Part shown: one piece after another, positions 10,974 through 25,100 of the stretch
How positions within the stretch are numbered: position 1 is the stretch's first letter
Layout: every line of letters starts with the position of its first letter
Source of the DNA: Diospyros lotus
Taxonomy: Eukaryota > Streptophyta > Magnoliopsida > Ericales > Ebenaceae
Direction of reading: 5' to 3'
DNA length: 64,000 bases
Assembly: GCF_014633365.1 (NCBI RefSeq)
Contig: NC_068351.1
Span: forward strand, 144,001-208,000
Notes under the pieces: generated by a model
What the model was told of the DNA's origin: nothing
What the model saw: the letters and a program-made list of their open reading frames with translations, nothing else
Databases searched by the model: none
Program-made: the position numbers and the translations under genes

Positions 10974-13900
10974 ATGGTGAGGAAGAGGGCGGCTTCAGAG
11001 ATTGAAGTTCAGTCAAGTGGACCGTACCACAGCAGGTTCATCCGCCGAACAGCCACCCCGACGAAAAGCCCTCTCGTCGGCGCCCCCGACAATATGGGTT
11101 GTTCTTATCTGGGTCCGGGTCTGCTGGTCGGTGGTATTCATTTGGATGATAATCAGTCTAACTCACATTCCACCCAGGGTCCCAACCACTCCACTATCAT
11201 GAGTATGACTGTGCTACGTTCTTCCGCGAACCCGAGTGTGACGTCATCCGGGTCTGGGTCTGGGTCTGGGTTTTTCAACGCATACCCATCCTTCCTGGAC
11301 CCCCTCTCGCCTTCTCCTCCCCATCTTCGACAAGGACCTCCATCCCAATCCCAGTCCCAGGCCCCTTCCGTTTGTGTCTTCTCCGGTCTGCCCTTGTTTC
11401 CGCCCGAAAGAAGTCGAAACGCCGACAACTCATCTCCAGTTGTGCTATCTACCGCTGCTACGGTTGCTGTTTCACCCTTCAGTAATATCGGTGCTACTCC
11501 TGCCACCGTTGGTGCTTCTAATTCCATGGAGGACTCTGCGGCGACTGCATGGATTGATGGCATCATAAAGGATCTCATCCACAGCTCCACCAACGTCTCG
11601 ATTCCTCAGCTCATCCAGAACGTGAGGGAGATCATACACCCTTGCAACCCTAACCTTGCCATCCTTCTCGAGTATAGGCTCCGCTCTTTGACAGATCCAG
11701 TTGTACCCAGTTACCCCTCCGATGGTACAAGAAAGGAGGCGGAGTCTGGAGGATTGCAGTGGCAACACCAACACCACTACAACCAGCAGCAAGATCAGCA
11801 AGCCCAGGGGTCTTCTGCTGGGTTTAAACTCTATCTTGACTCCGCTGGCGGCGGGGGAGTCGAAAACTTGACATCTCCCCTTCCGGATTCCGCCCCCCCT
11901 TCGCACCCGATCAATCCGTACCTGAACTGCGGCCTAAAACTACCGACGACCTCCAACGCTGTCATCAGCCTAGGAAACTGTCAAGACCTAGCCCGCAACA
12001 ATCCGCCGACCAGCCCTTCTTCCCTTACACCGGCCATCCTCTCGTCATCGAATCAAGTAGTTGAGCAGTCGCGGCAGTTACCTCCGTCTCAGACCCAGCA
12101 AGAAAAGCAACAGCATAATAATCCTCCTCCAGCAGACCTTCCCGCAACTAGCACTGCGACTGCAGCATCAACATCGTCGACCGCAATCGTCCTCACTCCC
12201 AGAGATATGAAAGAAGAAATGCGAAAGCAAAGGAGGGACGAAGAAGGTCTGCACCTCCTGACCTTGTTACTCAAGTGTGCGGAGGCTGTAGCTGTGGACA
12301 ATTTTGAGGAGGCAAATAAGATGCTGCTTGAGATCTCTCAACTGTCGACGCCTTTCGGCACGTCAGCACAGCGGGTGGCCGCTTACTTCTCGGAGGCCAT
12401 GTCGGCAAGGTTGGTGAATTCTTGCTTGGGGATATACGCGACCCTGCCGGCGGTGCCGCAAAGCCACAGCCAGAAGATGCTATCTGCCTTCCAGGTGTTC
12501 AATGGAATCAGCCCCTTCGTGAAGTTCTCTCACTTCACGGCCAACCAAGCCATAAAGGAGGCTTTTGAGAGGGAGGAGAGGGTGCACATCATAGACCTAG
12601 ACATCATGCAAGGCCTGCAATGGCCGGGTCTCTTCCACATCCTGGCATCCCGGCCCGGCGGACCTCCTTTCGTTCGCCTCACGGGCTTGGGCACCTCCAT
12701 GGAGGCCTTGGAGGCCACGGGGAAGCGCTTGTCCGATTTTGCCGATCAATTGGGCCTTCCCTTTGAGTTTCTTCCTGTTGCCGACAGAGTTGGGAATTTG
12801 GATCCGGAGAGGCTGAACGTCAGCAAGAGGGAGGCTGTTGCCATCCACTGGTTGCAACATTCTTTCTACGACGTCACCGGCTCCGACACTCATACGCTCT
12901 GGCTCTTGCAGAGGTAATAATAATAATTATATAATATTATTATTCAAATGCAATAAATATAATTAATTAATTAATGATCGATGCTCATGCATGCAAACCT
13001 TGAACCTTCCTCATGAAACGCCTTAATTTTAGTATGCTGGCTTCTCTAGTACTAGATCTCTCTTTTTTTTATTACTGGGGTAGTAGTAGTGCTGCCTAGC
13101 TATCTTGTCCGAACCAACTACTTCTACGCTATCTAATCTACCCACGCATCTAATAATATAGAGCACCTACTTATATAGCTATCGCATCATGTATAGATCT
13201 ACGTACGTTATCATTGCTGTTTGTTGATGCACCTTCGTTCTAATTAATTTCCTTATAATCCGTCAACATATACCATCAGTATTAGAATATGACAAGAGCC
13301 ACGGGATGTTGTGTGACTCTGTATGTGAAATTTTGTTCCTATATATCAAGATAGACCCCCCCCCCCCCCCCCCCAAAAAAAAAAAATAAAAAAACAATTC
13401 CTACTGGAATGGTGTTGTCTTTTATGTTCCTTTTATTTCACATTATTTAGATGCCCAAGCATGAACTTTACAACTATCCGCGCGCTGATCAGCTAGCTGT
13501 GTCACTAATTTCAGAATCCAGATGTTATTTTCTATAACATTTCTATTTGCATACCATCTTCCCAAATGACGAGAGCTGCGGACCCTTGGAATTTAAAGCT
13601 TAATATGTTGTTGTTGTTGTAACATCTTCCCAAATGAAATCATTTAATAAACTAACAATCCTTAGTTGGATGAGGGCTCTTGAACTGTCAAAATGATGCT
13701 CTTTCATAAATTAAATCATTGATCATCAGTTATGTTTTGTGCTTAATTAATTTCCGGCAAACTAATTAAGCTTTCTGGGCTTACTCTCGATTAAGCTGTA
13801 AATAACATGATCTAGTGGTATTGTGACTAATAATGAATTATGTTAATTTTGTGCGTAGATTGGCACCGAAGGTTGTGACAGTGGTAGAACAGGATCTTAG

Positions 13901-14360
13901 CCACGCGGGGTCATTCTTGGGAAGGTTTGTGGAGGCAATACACTACTACTCAGCATTGTTCGATTCGCTAGGGGCAAGCTATGGGGAAGAGAGCGAGGAG
14001 AGGCATGTGGTGGAGCAGCAACTGCTGTCGAGGGAGATCCGGAATGTTCTGGCGGTTGGGGGACCGTCCAGGAGCGGCGACGTCAAGTTCAACAACTGGA
14101 GGGAGAAGCTTCAGCAGTCTGGCTTCAAGGGGATCTCACTCGCCGGGAATGCTTTCTCGCAGGCTGCCCTCCTCCTCGGAATGTTCCCATCCGATGGATA
14201 CACCCTGGTGGTGGAGGACAATGGCACCCTCAAGCTTGGTTGGAAGGACCTTTGCTTGCTCACTGCTTCTGCCTGGAGGCCCAACAGTAGCCCCCCTCCG
14301 GCTCCTCCTCATTTCGCAACCCAACCACCACCTCCACTCCTAAATTCACTCACCAGCTGA
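10974..14360 (+). CDS. SCR: SCARECROW, GRAS-family transcription factor
   Basis: CDS = join(10974..12913, 13859..14360), 813 aa. SCARECROW acts in the nucleus, partners SHORT-ROOT, and directs the asymmetric division that forms endodermis and keeps the root quiescent centre. Evidence: an N-terminal MVRKRAASE, the conserved block [20 protein letters not shown]-rich low-complexity linkers, and a GRAS domain from about residue 423. That domain has leucine repeat [19 protein letters not shown] at 537-541, and PFYRE- and SAW-region motifs ending SAW. The start is the first in-frame ATG; the frame is open upstream but has no ATG. The single intron (12914-13858) splits LLQR/LAPK at AG|A, the position I recall for Arabidopsis SCR. 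The protein is longer than Arabidopsis SCR (about 653 aa) because of a longer N-terminal half and a proline-rich tail after SAW. Splice sites are gt/ag and no frame damage is visible. Confidence 0.95.
13356..13393. repeat. Poly-C / poly-A homopolymer in the SCR intron
   Basis: Nineteen C residues are followed directly by a poly-A run. Length is likely to be uncertain in assembly. Confidence 0.7.
13555..13637 (+). mobile_element. 5'-truncated RTE LINE micro-insertion in the SCR intron
   Basis: A 53-bp insert (13570-13622) is bounded by a perfect 15-bp duplication, CATCTTCCCAAATGA (13555-13569 and 13623-13637). The insert ends in (TTG)n after gacccttggaatttaaagc, which resembles the 3' terminus of plant RTE-type LINEs. 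Target duplication plus a TTG tail fits target-primed insertion of a severely 5'-truncated copy. Confidence 0.75.
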
Positions 14361-16128
14361 CCACCACCACCACCACCACCACCACAACCCAGACTCCAAT
14401 TACTACCAGGTGCTACTCTTGTCTTCTTCTTCTTCCTAAATTTGTCTCTGCCTCCTGCAGCAGCACGCGCCTCCTTGCGACTGTTTCCTGACGCTTTCGT
14501 GATTAGATTCGAGATAGCCCGTTTCCAAGGTTCTCTACGTGCGTCGTGTGCGTGGGCTTCCAACTTCACGGCTCATATCTGTTATCTCCTTCATCATCAT
14601 GTATGACCGATCATGTTCAAATATCAAGAGTGAATTTACTTTTTAACTTTAGTTTAAATAATTTTAAAATGTGATTATTTGAAGTTGATTCTTTAAAGTA
14701 GTATAACATAGTTTTGCTTCATGTTTATTTAAGTAAACCCACTTAAACTTGAACAAATATATATGTGTGTGTGCAGTTTCCAAATAAAAACTGTAGCAAA
14801 GAAACAATCCACCTATAAATGTTTTTTCAGATATCACGGCCCTGGCCCTGGCCCGTGCCCCTGTTTTTAACTTTTAAGAGATACAAATTTTAGTGTAGAT
14901 TTTCAATTTAGTCAACTGCATGCAATTAGAGGTATGATTTTTTTTTTTGTTTTGTTTTTATTATGTTGCGTTGCGCTTTAATGTCAAATTTCACATTTAT
15001 TTTTTAACCATTCTAGTTCTAGTTTGAACCAGTTCTATTTTGATAAGTAATATCAAATTTCTGCTGATTAGAGGTTAACGACTCAGTGTGTAATAAGATT
15101 ACCCTAACAATGACATGATTGGCACATTGGGTGGTTGTTACTATTCATTTTGAGTTTTAAATCTAACAATCATCATATATATTTTCAATTTTACTAGGCA
15201 TGAACAAAGTGCAAGCAATAAGTAGAAAATAAACTGACTTTTTAAGGTTTATTTTGTTAGAATAAGATGAAAATGAGAATGGAATGAAATAATTATTTTA
15301 TTTTGTTGTCATGTTTGATATAATTATTAATAGAATGGTTATTATATATATATATATTTAATTGTTATATTTTAAATTTCTGCTTTTACTTGATAGCAAA
15401 AGAAAAAAAAAATTGAATATTGACAGACAAAAACACATTATAAATTCTAGCAATTTTTTTTTTATAAAAATGAAATTTATTCCAAAAAGCACATTGATTT
15501 GGCTTATCACGCATAGCAGGTAAAAAAATAATTGAAAGTTGAAAGATATATTCTATTATATAAGCAAAGTGTTTGAAATTTTATTAATAATGTGATTTTA
15601 AAAATATTTTGTTAAAATTAGTTATATTAATAAAACTTGAAGTTAAAATAAAATTTGAAAATAATTTAACTTTTATTTTAATTTAATTAAAAAAATAGAC
15701 TACCATTTAAAATTTTCTAACATATATTAATTGCGCGAGGCACTCTCTCTCTCTCTCTCAATGAATATTGATTTAATAAGAATTGGGAAGGTGAAAGGCG
15801 AGGGCAAATTCAAATTTCGAAAGAGGGAGGGAAACACGTGCTTCCACTTCCAGAGCCGTTGTGGGGACACACTCACTCCAAGGTCAAGAAGGCACGGCAT
15901 GCCGATGCGGGGCTTGAAAAAGAGAATCGATTTCAAAGCATCAGAATAGAAGAATTTGGGGAAGGGTTTCCTTACCAATTGGAAGTCTCGAATTACTTCT
16001 TACACAGACAACAGAAGAATCATTCATCATCGATCGAGTCCGTATCGGGTGTAGTCTAGATTAATTATCATTGGTAGCAGGGGATTCGTTTGTTTATCAT
16101 CATCAGTACAAGGACAGAGAACAAGAAA
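14361..16128. other. SCR 3' flank and CDKB1 upstream region
   Basis: A (CCA)n repeat starts immediately after the SCR stop (about 14358-14387). The middle is AT-rich with no gene. A short CT microsatellite lies at about 15742-15760. The CDKB1 leader is the last stretch, open in the kinase frame from 16090 but without an earlier ATG. I could not identify a clear E2F site or a polyadenylation signal. Confidence 0.5.
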
Positions 16129-19100
16129 ATGGAAAAGTACGAGAAGCTGGAGAAGGTGGGGGAAGGGACATACGGGAAGGTGTACAAGGCGAAGGACAAG
16201 GAGACGGGGCAGTTGGTGGCGCTGAAGAAGACGCGGCTGGAGATGGACGAGGAAGGCGTTCCCCCAACAGCACTTCGGGAGGTGTCCCTGCTCCAGATGC
16301 TCTCCCACTCCCTCTACGTGGTCCGACTCCTGTGCGTGGAGCACGTCGACAACAAGCACGGCAAACCCATCCTCTACCTCGTCTTCGAGTATCTAGACAC
16401 CGACCTCAAGAAGTTCATCGATTCCCACCGTAAGGGCCCCAACCCCAGGCCTCTTCCTCCTTCCCTCATTCAGAGCTTTCTCTTTCAATTGTGCAAAGGC
16501 GTGGCCCACTGCCACAGCCACGGCGTCCTTCATCGGGATCTTAAGCCTCAGAACCTTCTTGTCGACAAGGACAAGGGCATCCTGAAGATCGCTGATCTTG
16601 GTCTTGGAAGGGCCTTCACCGTTCCTCTCAAGAGCTACACCCACGAGGTTCCTGCCCGAGACCCTTTCAGATCCCTTACAACCAACCCCCTTTTTTCTTT
16701 TGTTAATCCAATTATTACACACACACAAAGCAATGATTAGTACATGTGATCTTTTCTTCCTTTTCTGTTTGGTCCTGCAGATTGTTACTCTCTGGTACAG
16801 AGCTCCAGAAGTTTTGCTAGGATCAACTCATTACTCAACTGCTGTTGATATGTGGTCTGTGGGCTGCATTTTTGGTAATTTCCTCTCTCACACCTATACA
16901 TTAGGCTTGGGATTTTTGAATTTGTATCCACAATCTTGCCCCTATCCAATCTCACGCTTGTGATTGTTTGTTGTACACTCAATCTATTGCCTCAAAAACA
17001 TCTTGTTCATATCCATTTTAGCTTTCACACTAATAGACTACCTTTTATCCTATTCCAAAAATCACCACATTAGCTCTGCTCTCAACAAAATAAATGATGC
17101 CAGATTAAATATATATTCTCTAATATTGTTGTATTTGTTCCTTTATGGCCAAAACACCTGCTTTTGTATTTTTAGAACAAAAAAATGATAAAAGCTCAAA
17201 ATCATGCTGGAATAAGACCTGGTTCTCGCCCTTGGTTCATTTCTTATACTTTGCTTTGCATTGTCTTTCTTACTTTCATGGTCATGGATTCCAATTACCA
17301 TTCCCTGGATTTTTTTAGCTGAAATGGTACGAAGACAAGCTCTGTTTCCTGGAGACTCCGAGTTCCAGCAGCTGCTTCACATATTCAGGTATAATATTTG
17401 TCCTATAAAGAAACTTTGGCAGCCTGGTGATCCCAAGTTCCCATCTGATGCTTGCCGTTGTCACTTTTGGTTTTGTTCCAGAGCAGTAATTTTCTCTATA
17501 TTTTGGCCTATGATGTAACTGTAAATATAATGTCCTCAAGCTATTTGATTTGCCATATAATGGGATCCATCTTTTTAGTAAGTAGGGGAAATTATACTTA
17601 ATTAAATGTTCATTTTTGAGTCTTATGTACTTTTGCCAAAATAATTTATAAAGTTAATGTGTGTATGTAAATATTCTTCCTCCTATGGTTTTGGAGGTGT
17701 TGAAAGTCCTTCAAAGCATTATATTTAGTATTAGTGTCATGACCCAAAATCTAGAAGCCATAAACTCCAACAGGGAATAGTAAGCCTTACATGTAGCACA
17801 TAATCCTTCAAACATTTAACAACCTCATATACACTACAAAATAAATGCATTTCTATTAACTGATATTAAAGTGCCCACTGGGCTATAAATCCATTACATG
17901 CTTACAATATTCAAAGTTCTCACTTTACATACGAAAGGAATATTAACTTCTCTATACTCAACCCGTGAGATGAGATGCATGTGTTGTAGCTAGAGCGTGA
18001 TTAGAGTAAATAGAGAAGAATTGTTTACCATGACTCCTACTGTCAAAAATGATATCAACCTACAAAGTCTGAAATATTGAGGGGTAAGCTTGACACTGGC
18101 TTAGTGAGGAGTAAAGAATATTATAATGGGGGAAATGTAGAATCAATGCATCCAAGAATGATCATCATACCATGCTATGCTCAATAATACTTACAACAAT
18201 ATAGGAGATGACAAATAAACATGCACATATATATGAGTTAACCATCTAGAACCGAAGTTCACATATTCCATTCTCTTGGGGAGGAACAACTCTCACCCAC
18301 AAGATTCGCTTCGGCGGAACCACTCTTGCCTACAAAGCATCATGGTGGAACCACTGTCGCCAAGTAAGGGTGGACCCACTCTCACCCTAATACATATACG
18401 TGGTGCACGAACAACTAACATTTACTGTAGTTAGCATACAGGGTTCTAGTTGTTACTTCTTTTAATACATTTTTCATACCGTCATTTAATATCATCAAAT
18501 GCCATATACAACATATCACAAGTGTCAATATGCGCACAAGAAACAATATAGATTCCAATTTCTCGTATGCAACTAAGAATAAGATCATGAATAAGATATA
18601 TAGAATAACCAAATAATAAGACATACGAATGTAATACCACCATAATACAATTTATCCACTCACAATATTATAGAAGATGCAGGATTCCCTTAAATGCCTC
18701 TTGGCTGGGGCGCTCCAAAATCACCTAACAAAATTATTAATTTACATAAGAATTAAATAAATACAAAATTTAAATCTCCTAGGATTTGGATCGACTCAAA
18801 TGCTGCTCGAATAGCCCAAAACCCCAAAATAAAAATAATCTAGGCTAGCCACACTGCCTGTGCCCACTTTTCGGCTACCGTCGGCCGAATATTTCGATGA
18901 TCAGAACATACCATTAGAAGCGCCTAGTAATGGAGGTCAATATATACAAAAATGAGATAGATCTAACGGTTGGATTTTTGTAGATTTGGTTTTTTAAATT
19001 CTTGCCAGATTTGAAAATAAGCTATTTGACAACGCCGACCACATTTTCCGACGATCCGAGACCACCACTCAACTCCTTTACCCTCATAGACCAACACACC

Positions 19101-22100
19101 CAAAAACCATCAAGATCTAACGGCTAGATCTTCGTAGATCTAACTTTTAAATTTCGGCCAGAATACAAAACACACTATTGCCGCCGTCAGCCGATGTTTT
19201 CCGGCGATCTGAGGGAGCCATTCAACACCCCTAACCTCATTGACTAACATATCCAAAAACTAGCAAGATCTAACGGCTAGATCTTTGTAGATCTGAGTTC
19301 AAACTTTCGGCCAACACACCCACACACATATACATACACCTCTCATGAATCTATGTTGAAAAATAAAGCTAAAGAAAATAAAAAGCTTACCTTGTTGTAG
19401 ATCGGGGTTGATTTCACGATGAAAATGTGGTCAGATTTAGGATTCAACAGTTAAATTTTGCAAAATCAATTGAAAGAGAAAATGAGAGAGAGAGAGAGCT
19501 TGTTGGAACGACAGAGAAGATGAAGAAAAGGGGGGCTAATTTGGGAGCCCTAAGGCTTTTATATATGGCCTTATGGGCTTGACTTTGCCTTCTTGGGCCT
19601 TCTCAAAATAAGGCCCAAAAGTTGGGCCTTACAATTAGGTAATTTCTCAAATTCAAAATCAGATAGAGATTGGGTATCTTAAATGTAACTCAACTTGATT
19701 ATGAATAGGGAATACAGATAGGTATATGACACTTGTTAATCCCATCAGAATTGTCGATATTAATAAGAATCCCTAGTATAATTGTTCATTGCTCACAATA
19801 AAATTATCTATTACTGTGAGATGATGTTACTTAATTATTGTCATTGCGTGTTCAAAGTGTTTAACACAATTAGATAACTAAAGTTTGCAGAGTTTGGGGA
19901 TTAATTATATGGAGTTGTTAGGATTAAGATGGTTTTCAATTTTGTCCTGTAAAAGCCAGGTCGTCAAGGGGCATTATAGTTTCTCCATGGAAAATTGCAC
20001 TTACAATGGATTGTTCTCATTGTGCAATCTTGGATGTAAGTTTATTAAGGTAGAACCATGTTAAATTTCTGTTATCTTTTCTCGTGATTTTGTGCGATTG
20101 TGCATGATCACATCCGAATACATAAGAAGATCGACATGACCTCTAATTGAAACAATTGTAATGCCTACTCTTTGTTTTGCATCATAGATGTCAGGGTTGC
20201 AATGCCACCCTTTGAACTATTAATTGGGCTAAACATCCTAATTTGCAAGTCAAAAAGGACTTGGATTGCTTTGGGTCACAAATTGGATGACTAAAAAATG
20301 GTGATCCAATGTTTAAAGGGATTTGGGGGGCTCAAGGTTAATTAAAAGCCATCACAACCTATTTATCAAAAAGAAATACACATGCACATAGAGGGAGGTG
20401 TGAGGGGGTTGCTCGAAGACAATGAGGATAGTTCCCTGTCCATGATGAAGAATACGATGACATCTAGATTCTCATAGTTTGTCTTTTATTAAACTTCTCC
20501 TTTGCACATTGTGGTCTCTTCATCTTCTATGATTAATGTTGTGTAAAAAAAAAAGAGGACATATATATTTATTTATTTTAGGCCCATTTTTCCTAGGATG
20601 AAATATTACAGTTAATAAATTTATACTTTGTTTCAAAGCATAAATTTTTATAAAAAAACAATAGGATATATAATTTGGTTAGTTTAAATTTAGTATTTAC
20701 CTAAAGAAATGTTCAAAATGTACTACGATTCCAAATAACATACTGACTAAGCCAACCCCCACATTTATTGCCTATCATACTAAGTTACTTACCCGATCCC
20801 AATTCCTATATCACGACCCCTCGTATACTGCAATCCTAATAACTATGTTTTGCATAACTTTTACCTTTGTTTCAACAAATGTGCATGTCTTAGAAAACTA
20901 TCCTAATGGTAAATTTGGGTTATCCTTTCAAATTGATGTGCTTGCCTTGTGCATGCAACCACATAGTTAGCCTTAATCCGTACATGAATTAACTTGCCAA
21001 TTATTTATACCTATGGCCTTGTCTTCAGTAATCCCACCAAGTTTTTCTATTGTTCTATTCCATCCACTGTCCCATGACAAAACCATCCCTATTATGTCTC
21101 ATGCATCTTATTTTTAATAAGAATCATTTTGATCTTATTACAACTTTCATTTTTAATTTTTATCTTTTTTTGCATGGTTTCACACTTATCATAGCATCCT
21201 AATTTCTGCTATGCTCATATTTTGTACATGTTGGTGTTTTATCGCCTAATTTTGTGTCATATAATAAAATTGGTCTTTTTGTTGTTTTATAACAAATTTC
21301 TTTTAGTTTTGACGGAATTGTACTATCTCATAAAATGTTGGAAGCATTTTTTTATTTTAACCATCTTGGCTTAACTATATATAAATAACATCCTCATTGT
21401 CTTCCCACTCTTCGGGTGAATTGATCTTTTCTTGGGATGGCTTAATATTCATGTTTTACAATAACATAATCCACACTTATTTTTATTAAACTCATATTCT
21501 ATATACTCAGTTTTCAATATGCTCAACTCATTTCATTATAGACTTAGATTCCATTCCCCTACTAATCTCAAGCACAAGGGCTCTATTCAAACCCTTGCAA
21601 CAATGGATTTGCCAAATTTACTTCACATATTAAATGGAGATGATTCCATTAGCCAAAAGCTTAAGCACACAATTGCATGTCATTTTGTATCATTTTTCTC
21701 CCCTATATTTTTGTTATAAACACCAATGCCCATAGGTTAATGTTGAGTGGCCAAGCATTCTCCCAATATAACTTTACAATCTTTATGACATAAGTATCTT
21801 TCTTCGTTTCAAAAGAAAGTATTTTATTTGGGTAGTTGATAAACCATTTTCATATGTGATCAAGTGTTCGTTCTGCGAGGATGAACTCATATGCCATGAT
21901 AAAGTTCAAAATAGTTGTACTCATTCTTCCTTTGACCCAACGTGTGGTGCATATCAGCTAACAAATATTCATAGTCTCTACACATACAACAATTTCAGCT
22001 GCAACAATCCTATCCCATATTCTTTTCACATCCACTACCCTATCCTTTAAAGTCTTATCAATTATAATCCTCACTCCATTCTGTACTTTATCTTTCCCTG

Positions 22101-25100
22101 AGTATCAAAGTTTATATTTAAATTCTGCCAGCATTTTATCCTTCTCCCTAACCATTTTTGTCTCTTGGAAGAAAATAATGTTAATTTTTCGCACAATCAT
22201 CATGTCCACCACTTCTTGAGATTTTCCTATTGAAATTGTAATATTTCTTGATCCAACTCTTAATCTATAATACACGATTAACTTCTTTAGTTGTTTTTGC
22301 CCATGATAATGGGAGAACCTTTGAAAATTTAACACTATATTTGGGCATTAATGCAGTGACTCTAGCTTATTTTTCACTGTAATATAGTAGTGCAACATGT
22401 TGCTAAGAGTGTCATGCTGAAATGATTTGCTCATTTAGCTAGAATTCATGTTGTTTGATCCTATGAGTTTTGCATTAACTATTACCTACCTAACTGAACC
22501 CTTTTCCTTTATCCAAACTTGGGATTGGTTATAAATAGGAATTCATAGGAAGAGTTACTTGTTTGCAAGATTACCATTCAAAAAAGTTGTCTTAACATCC
22601 ATTTGGGTAGTGTTTGTTAACAAAGATATGGGGTGGAAAAGATTAGATATGGAAAACATTTTGGATGTTTGTCCTTCCCAACGTGTTTGTTAAACTTGTC
22701 TGACCTTTCTCGAAAAAACTCTCATGTGACTTCTTATCTAACTTTTTATAGATAAATTTATCCGGCCCCCCTCCAGATAAATTTATTTGATATTTTACAG
22801 ATAAGCTTAAATTACGCATATCCCCCTTATAGGATAATTAATGTCATTTAATACATTTTTAAAATTTAAATTTCTCTCTTTATATACATATTTTATTATC
22901 TAATACAAATTCCTTTCATCGATTTTTTAAATTATTTTATTCAATTTTATATTTTATTATCTATTATGAAATTATGTTTTGACAATTTTTATTTATCTAA
23001 GCAGAATTATTGTAATTCCATCAATAATTATTTCTACTTTCATCTTTTTAGAATCTATTTTTGAACATGGATTTAGAAAATAAAACACTATTTTTAGTTT
23101 TAATTTTTTTGACAATTCACATTAATCATAAAACACTATTTTAATCATAGATTTGTTGTTGATGTTAACATACAGTTTTGAATGAATTTGGTAATAAGGA
23201 TATTTTCGTAAAAAAATACTTATCTTAGTGCTTATCATATGCATTTAACAAACATATGGAAAAAAGGTACAATTTTCAATGGATTCCAAAAAATTTAACA
23301 AATAGTCTTATAAAAATCTTGGAATGCTGCTATCATGAACTTAGGGTTCATAATAGGTTTGGATTGGCAATCGGAAGGATCCGATTGAGTAGGATTGAGA
23401 ACAGAATGTTTAGAGAGAAATTTGGACAAAAATGGGGGGAAAGATGTAGAGAGAAATAAGGGAGAGCAATAGAGAGAAACAAGAGGGAGAATAGAGAAAA
23501 TTGTAGAGAGAGAATCAGATTTCCATTCCATTAACTCAAGCATACCTTTCTCTACATATTAGGGTTTAGGGTTTGTGCTCCTGACAACTCACAAAATACC
23601 TCCTACTAACTAATACCCTTCTAACTACTCTTGAGTTGTTTTTCCCTTTTCTTTTGCCTTTTATTTTCTTTCTCCTCAGCAGCAATAACATTATGTCTTG
23701 CTGCCACACCAATGGAAATATGAATAAGCAAAACAACAAGGGTCTCAGTCCTTTTAACAAAGAATCCCTTCCCTTTCTTCCTTTCATCTTGTTTCACTTT
23801 ATCCTTTTGCATCCTACATTGCTCCAGATCAGAAACATACTGCTGGAAGGTTTTAGTGTAATCAATTTCATGCAAGCATCCTCCCTTAAGGTAACTGTTA
23901 GGCGGCAGCCCTTACTTTTTGTAAATGGCTTCTAGTGCTAACTTTTGCTGCCAAGCCTTCTCAATTGCTTGTTGTATCGTGGCCAAAAACATCATTCTCA
24001 CCATAGGCCTCAGCATATTGTTGAGACCATTAATGAATCTTGATAAAAAATAGGACTTGGTCAAAGTTGGATGGGAATTGAGCACATTGTCATGTCCTTA
24101 GGAGTAATGGAAGGTCAATATTGTAATAGAGATATAATAATTGTTAAGATATATTTTAACAAGTGGTTAGAAGCACATGGGAGCATGTGCTAGGCTATTA
24201 GAAGGCAAATATGCCTATCTAAGGTTGTTGTAATGTGTTTGTTTCTTTATCCTGGAATTAAAGAATTGAAATCTAATTTCTCCTCCTCCGAATTCTCTCC
24301 CTTTCTTGATCTTTATCTCCTTTTCTGTTCTTCTAATCCCCCTAACACTTCTTCTAATTTCCCCCTCATTCTTTCAAATCTCCCCCTAATTTCCTCTTGT
24401 TCTTGGCCTTAGCCTAATTGAACTCTTTCGATTCCCAAACTGATCCTAGGTTAAGCCCTAGGTTCATGACAAATTGGTATCAGAGCCTGGAATTCAGTAG
24501 TTGTCCAATCTGATTTTGAAGTAAACAAGCCGATTTGAAGTTGAGCCTACAATTCTCGGTTGAAGACAAAGAAGAATTCCAGAAACGATTTCATAGGCGT
24601 TGTAATTCAAATAATTATCACGACGCTGTACGGTGTCGATTAATTTCGGAACGTGGTGGAGTTAGGCGATCTAGAGTCGGAATTGAAAGACGAAGTAGCA
24701 TCAGGCTATTAGACGTTTGGGTGAGACAAAGGTGTTCATTCTGGCGAGAAAGGAAGGCACGAAGTGGAAGCAAGTTTGGGGGCAATCGTTGAATCTCAGC
24801 AATCACACATAGAGCTTGGGCAATCTTGAATTCGCTGTAATCTTGTGTAGAGAGCGATCAATGCAAATGGCTAACGGCTCGCGGCTAAGACTCCAATCTT
24901 GCTTATAATTGAAGGCGAGCAAGCCAGGTGGATTCTTAAGTGGAGCATGTGAACGATGATTGGGTGGCAACCAGTGCAAGGAGGAATTGGACTTGGATTG
25001 ATAGAGTAGTGATTTCGACATAATCAGCGAATTTTAGCATTCCAGTGAGTCTGGGTGGGCTCTCGGTGGAGGATTAATTCTCAGCCTTCGTGATTTTAGT

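Noticed and set aside
11153..12301. Long - strand frames opposite SCR exon 1
   Set aside because: They are shadows created by the GC-rich, serine/proline-rich coding bias of SCR on the other strand.
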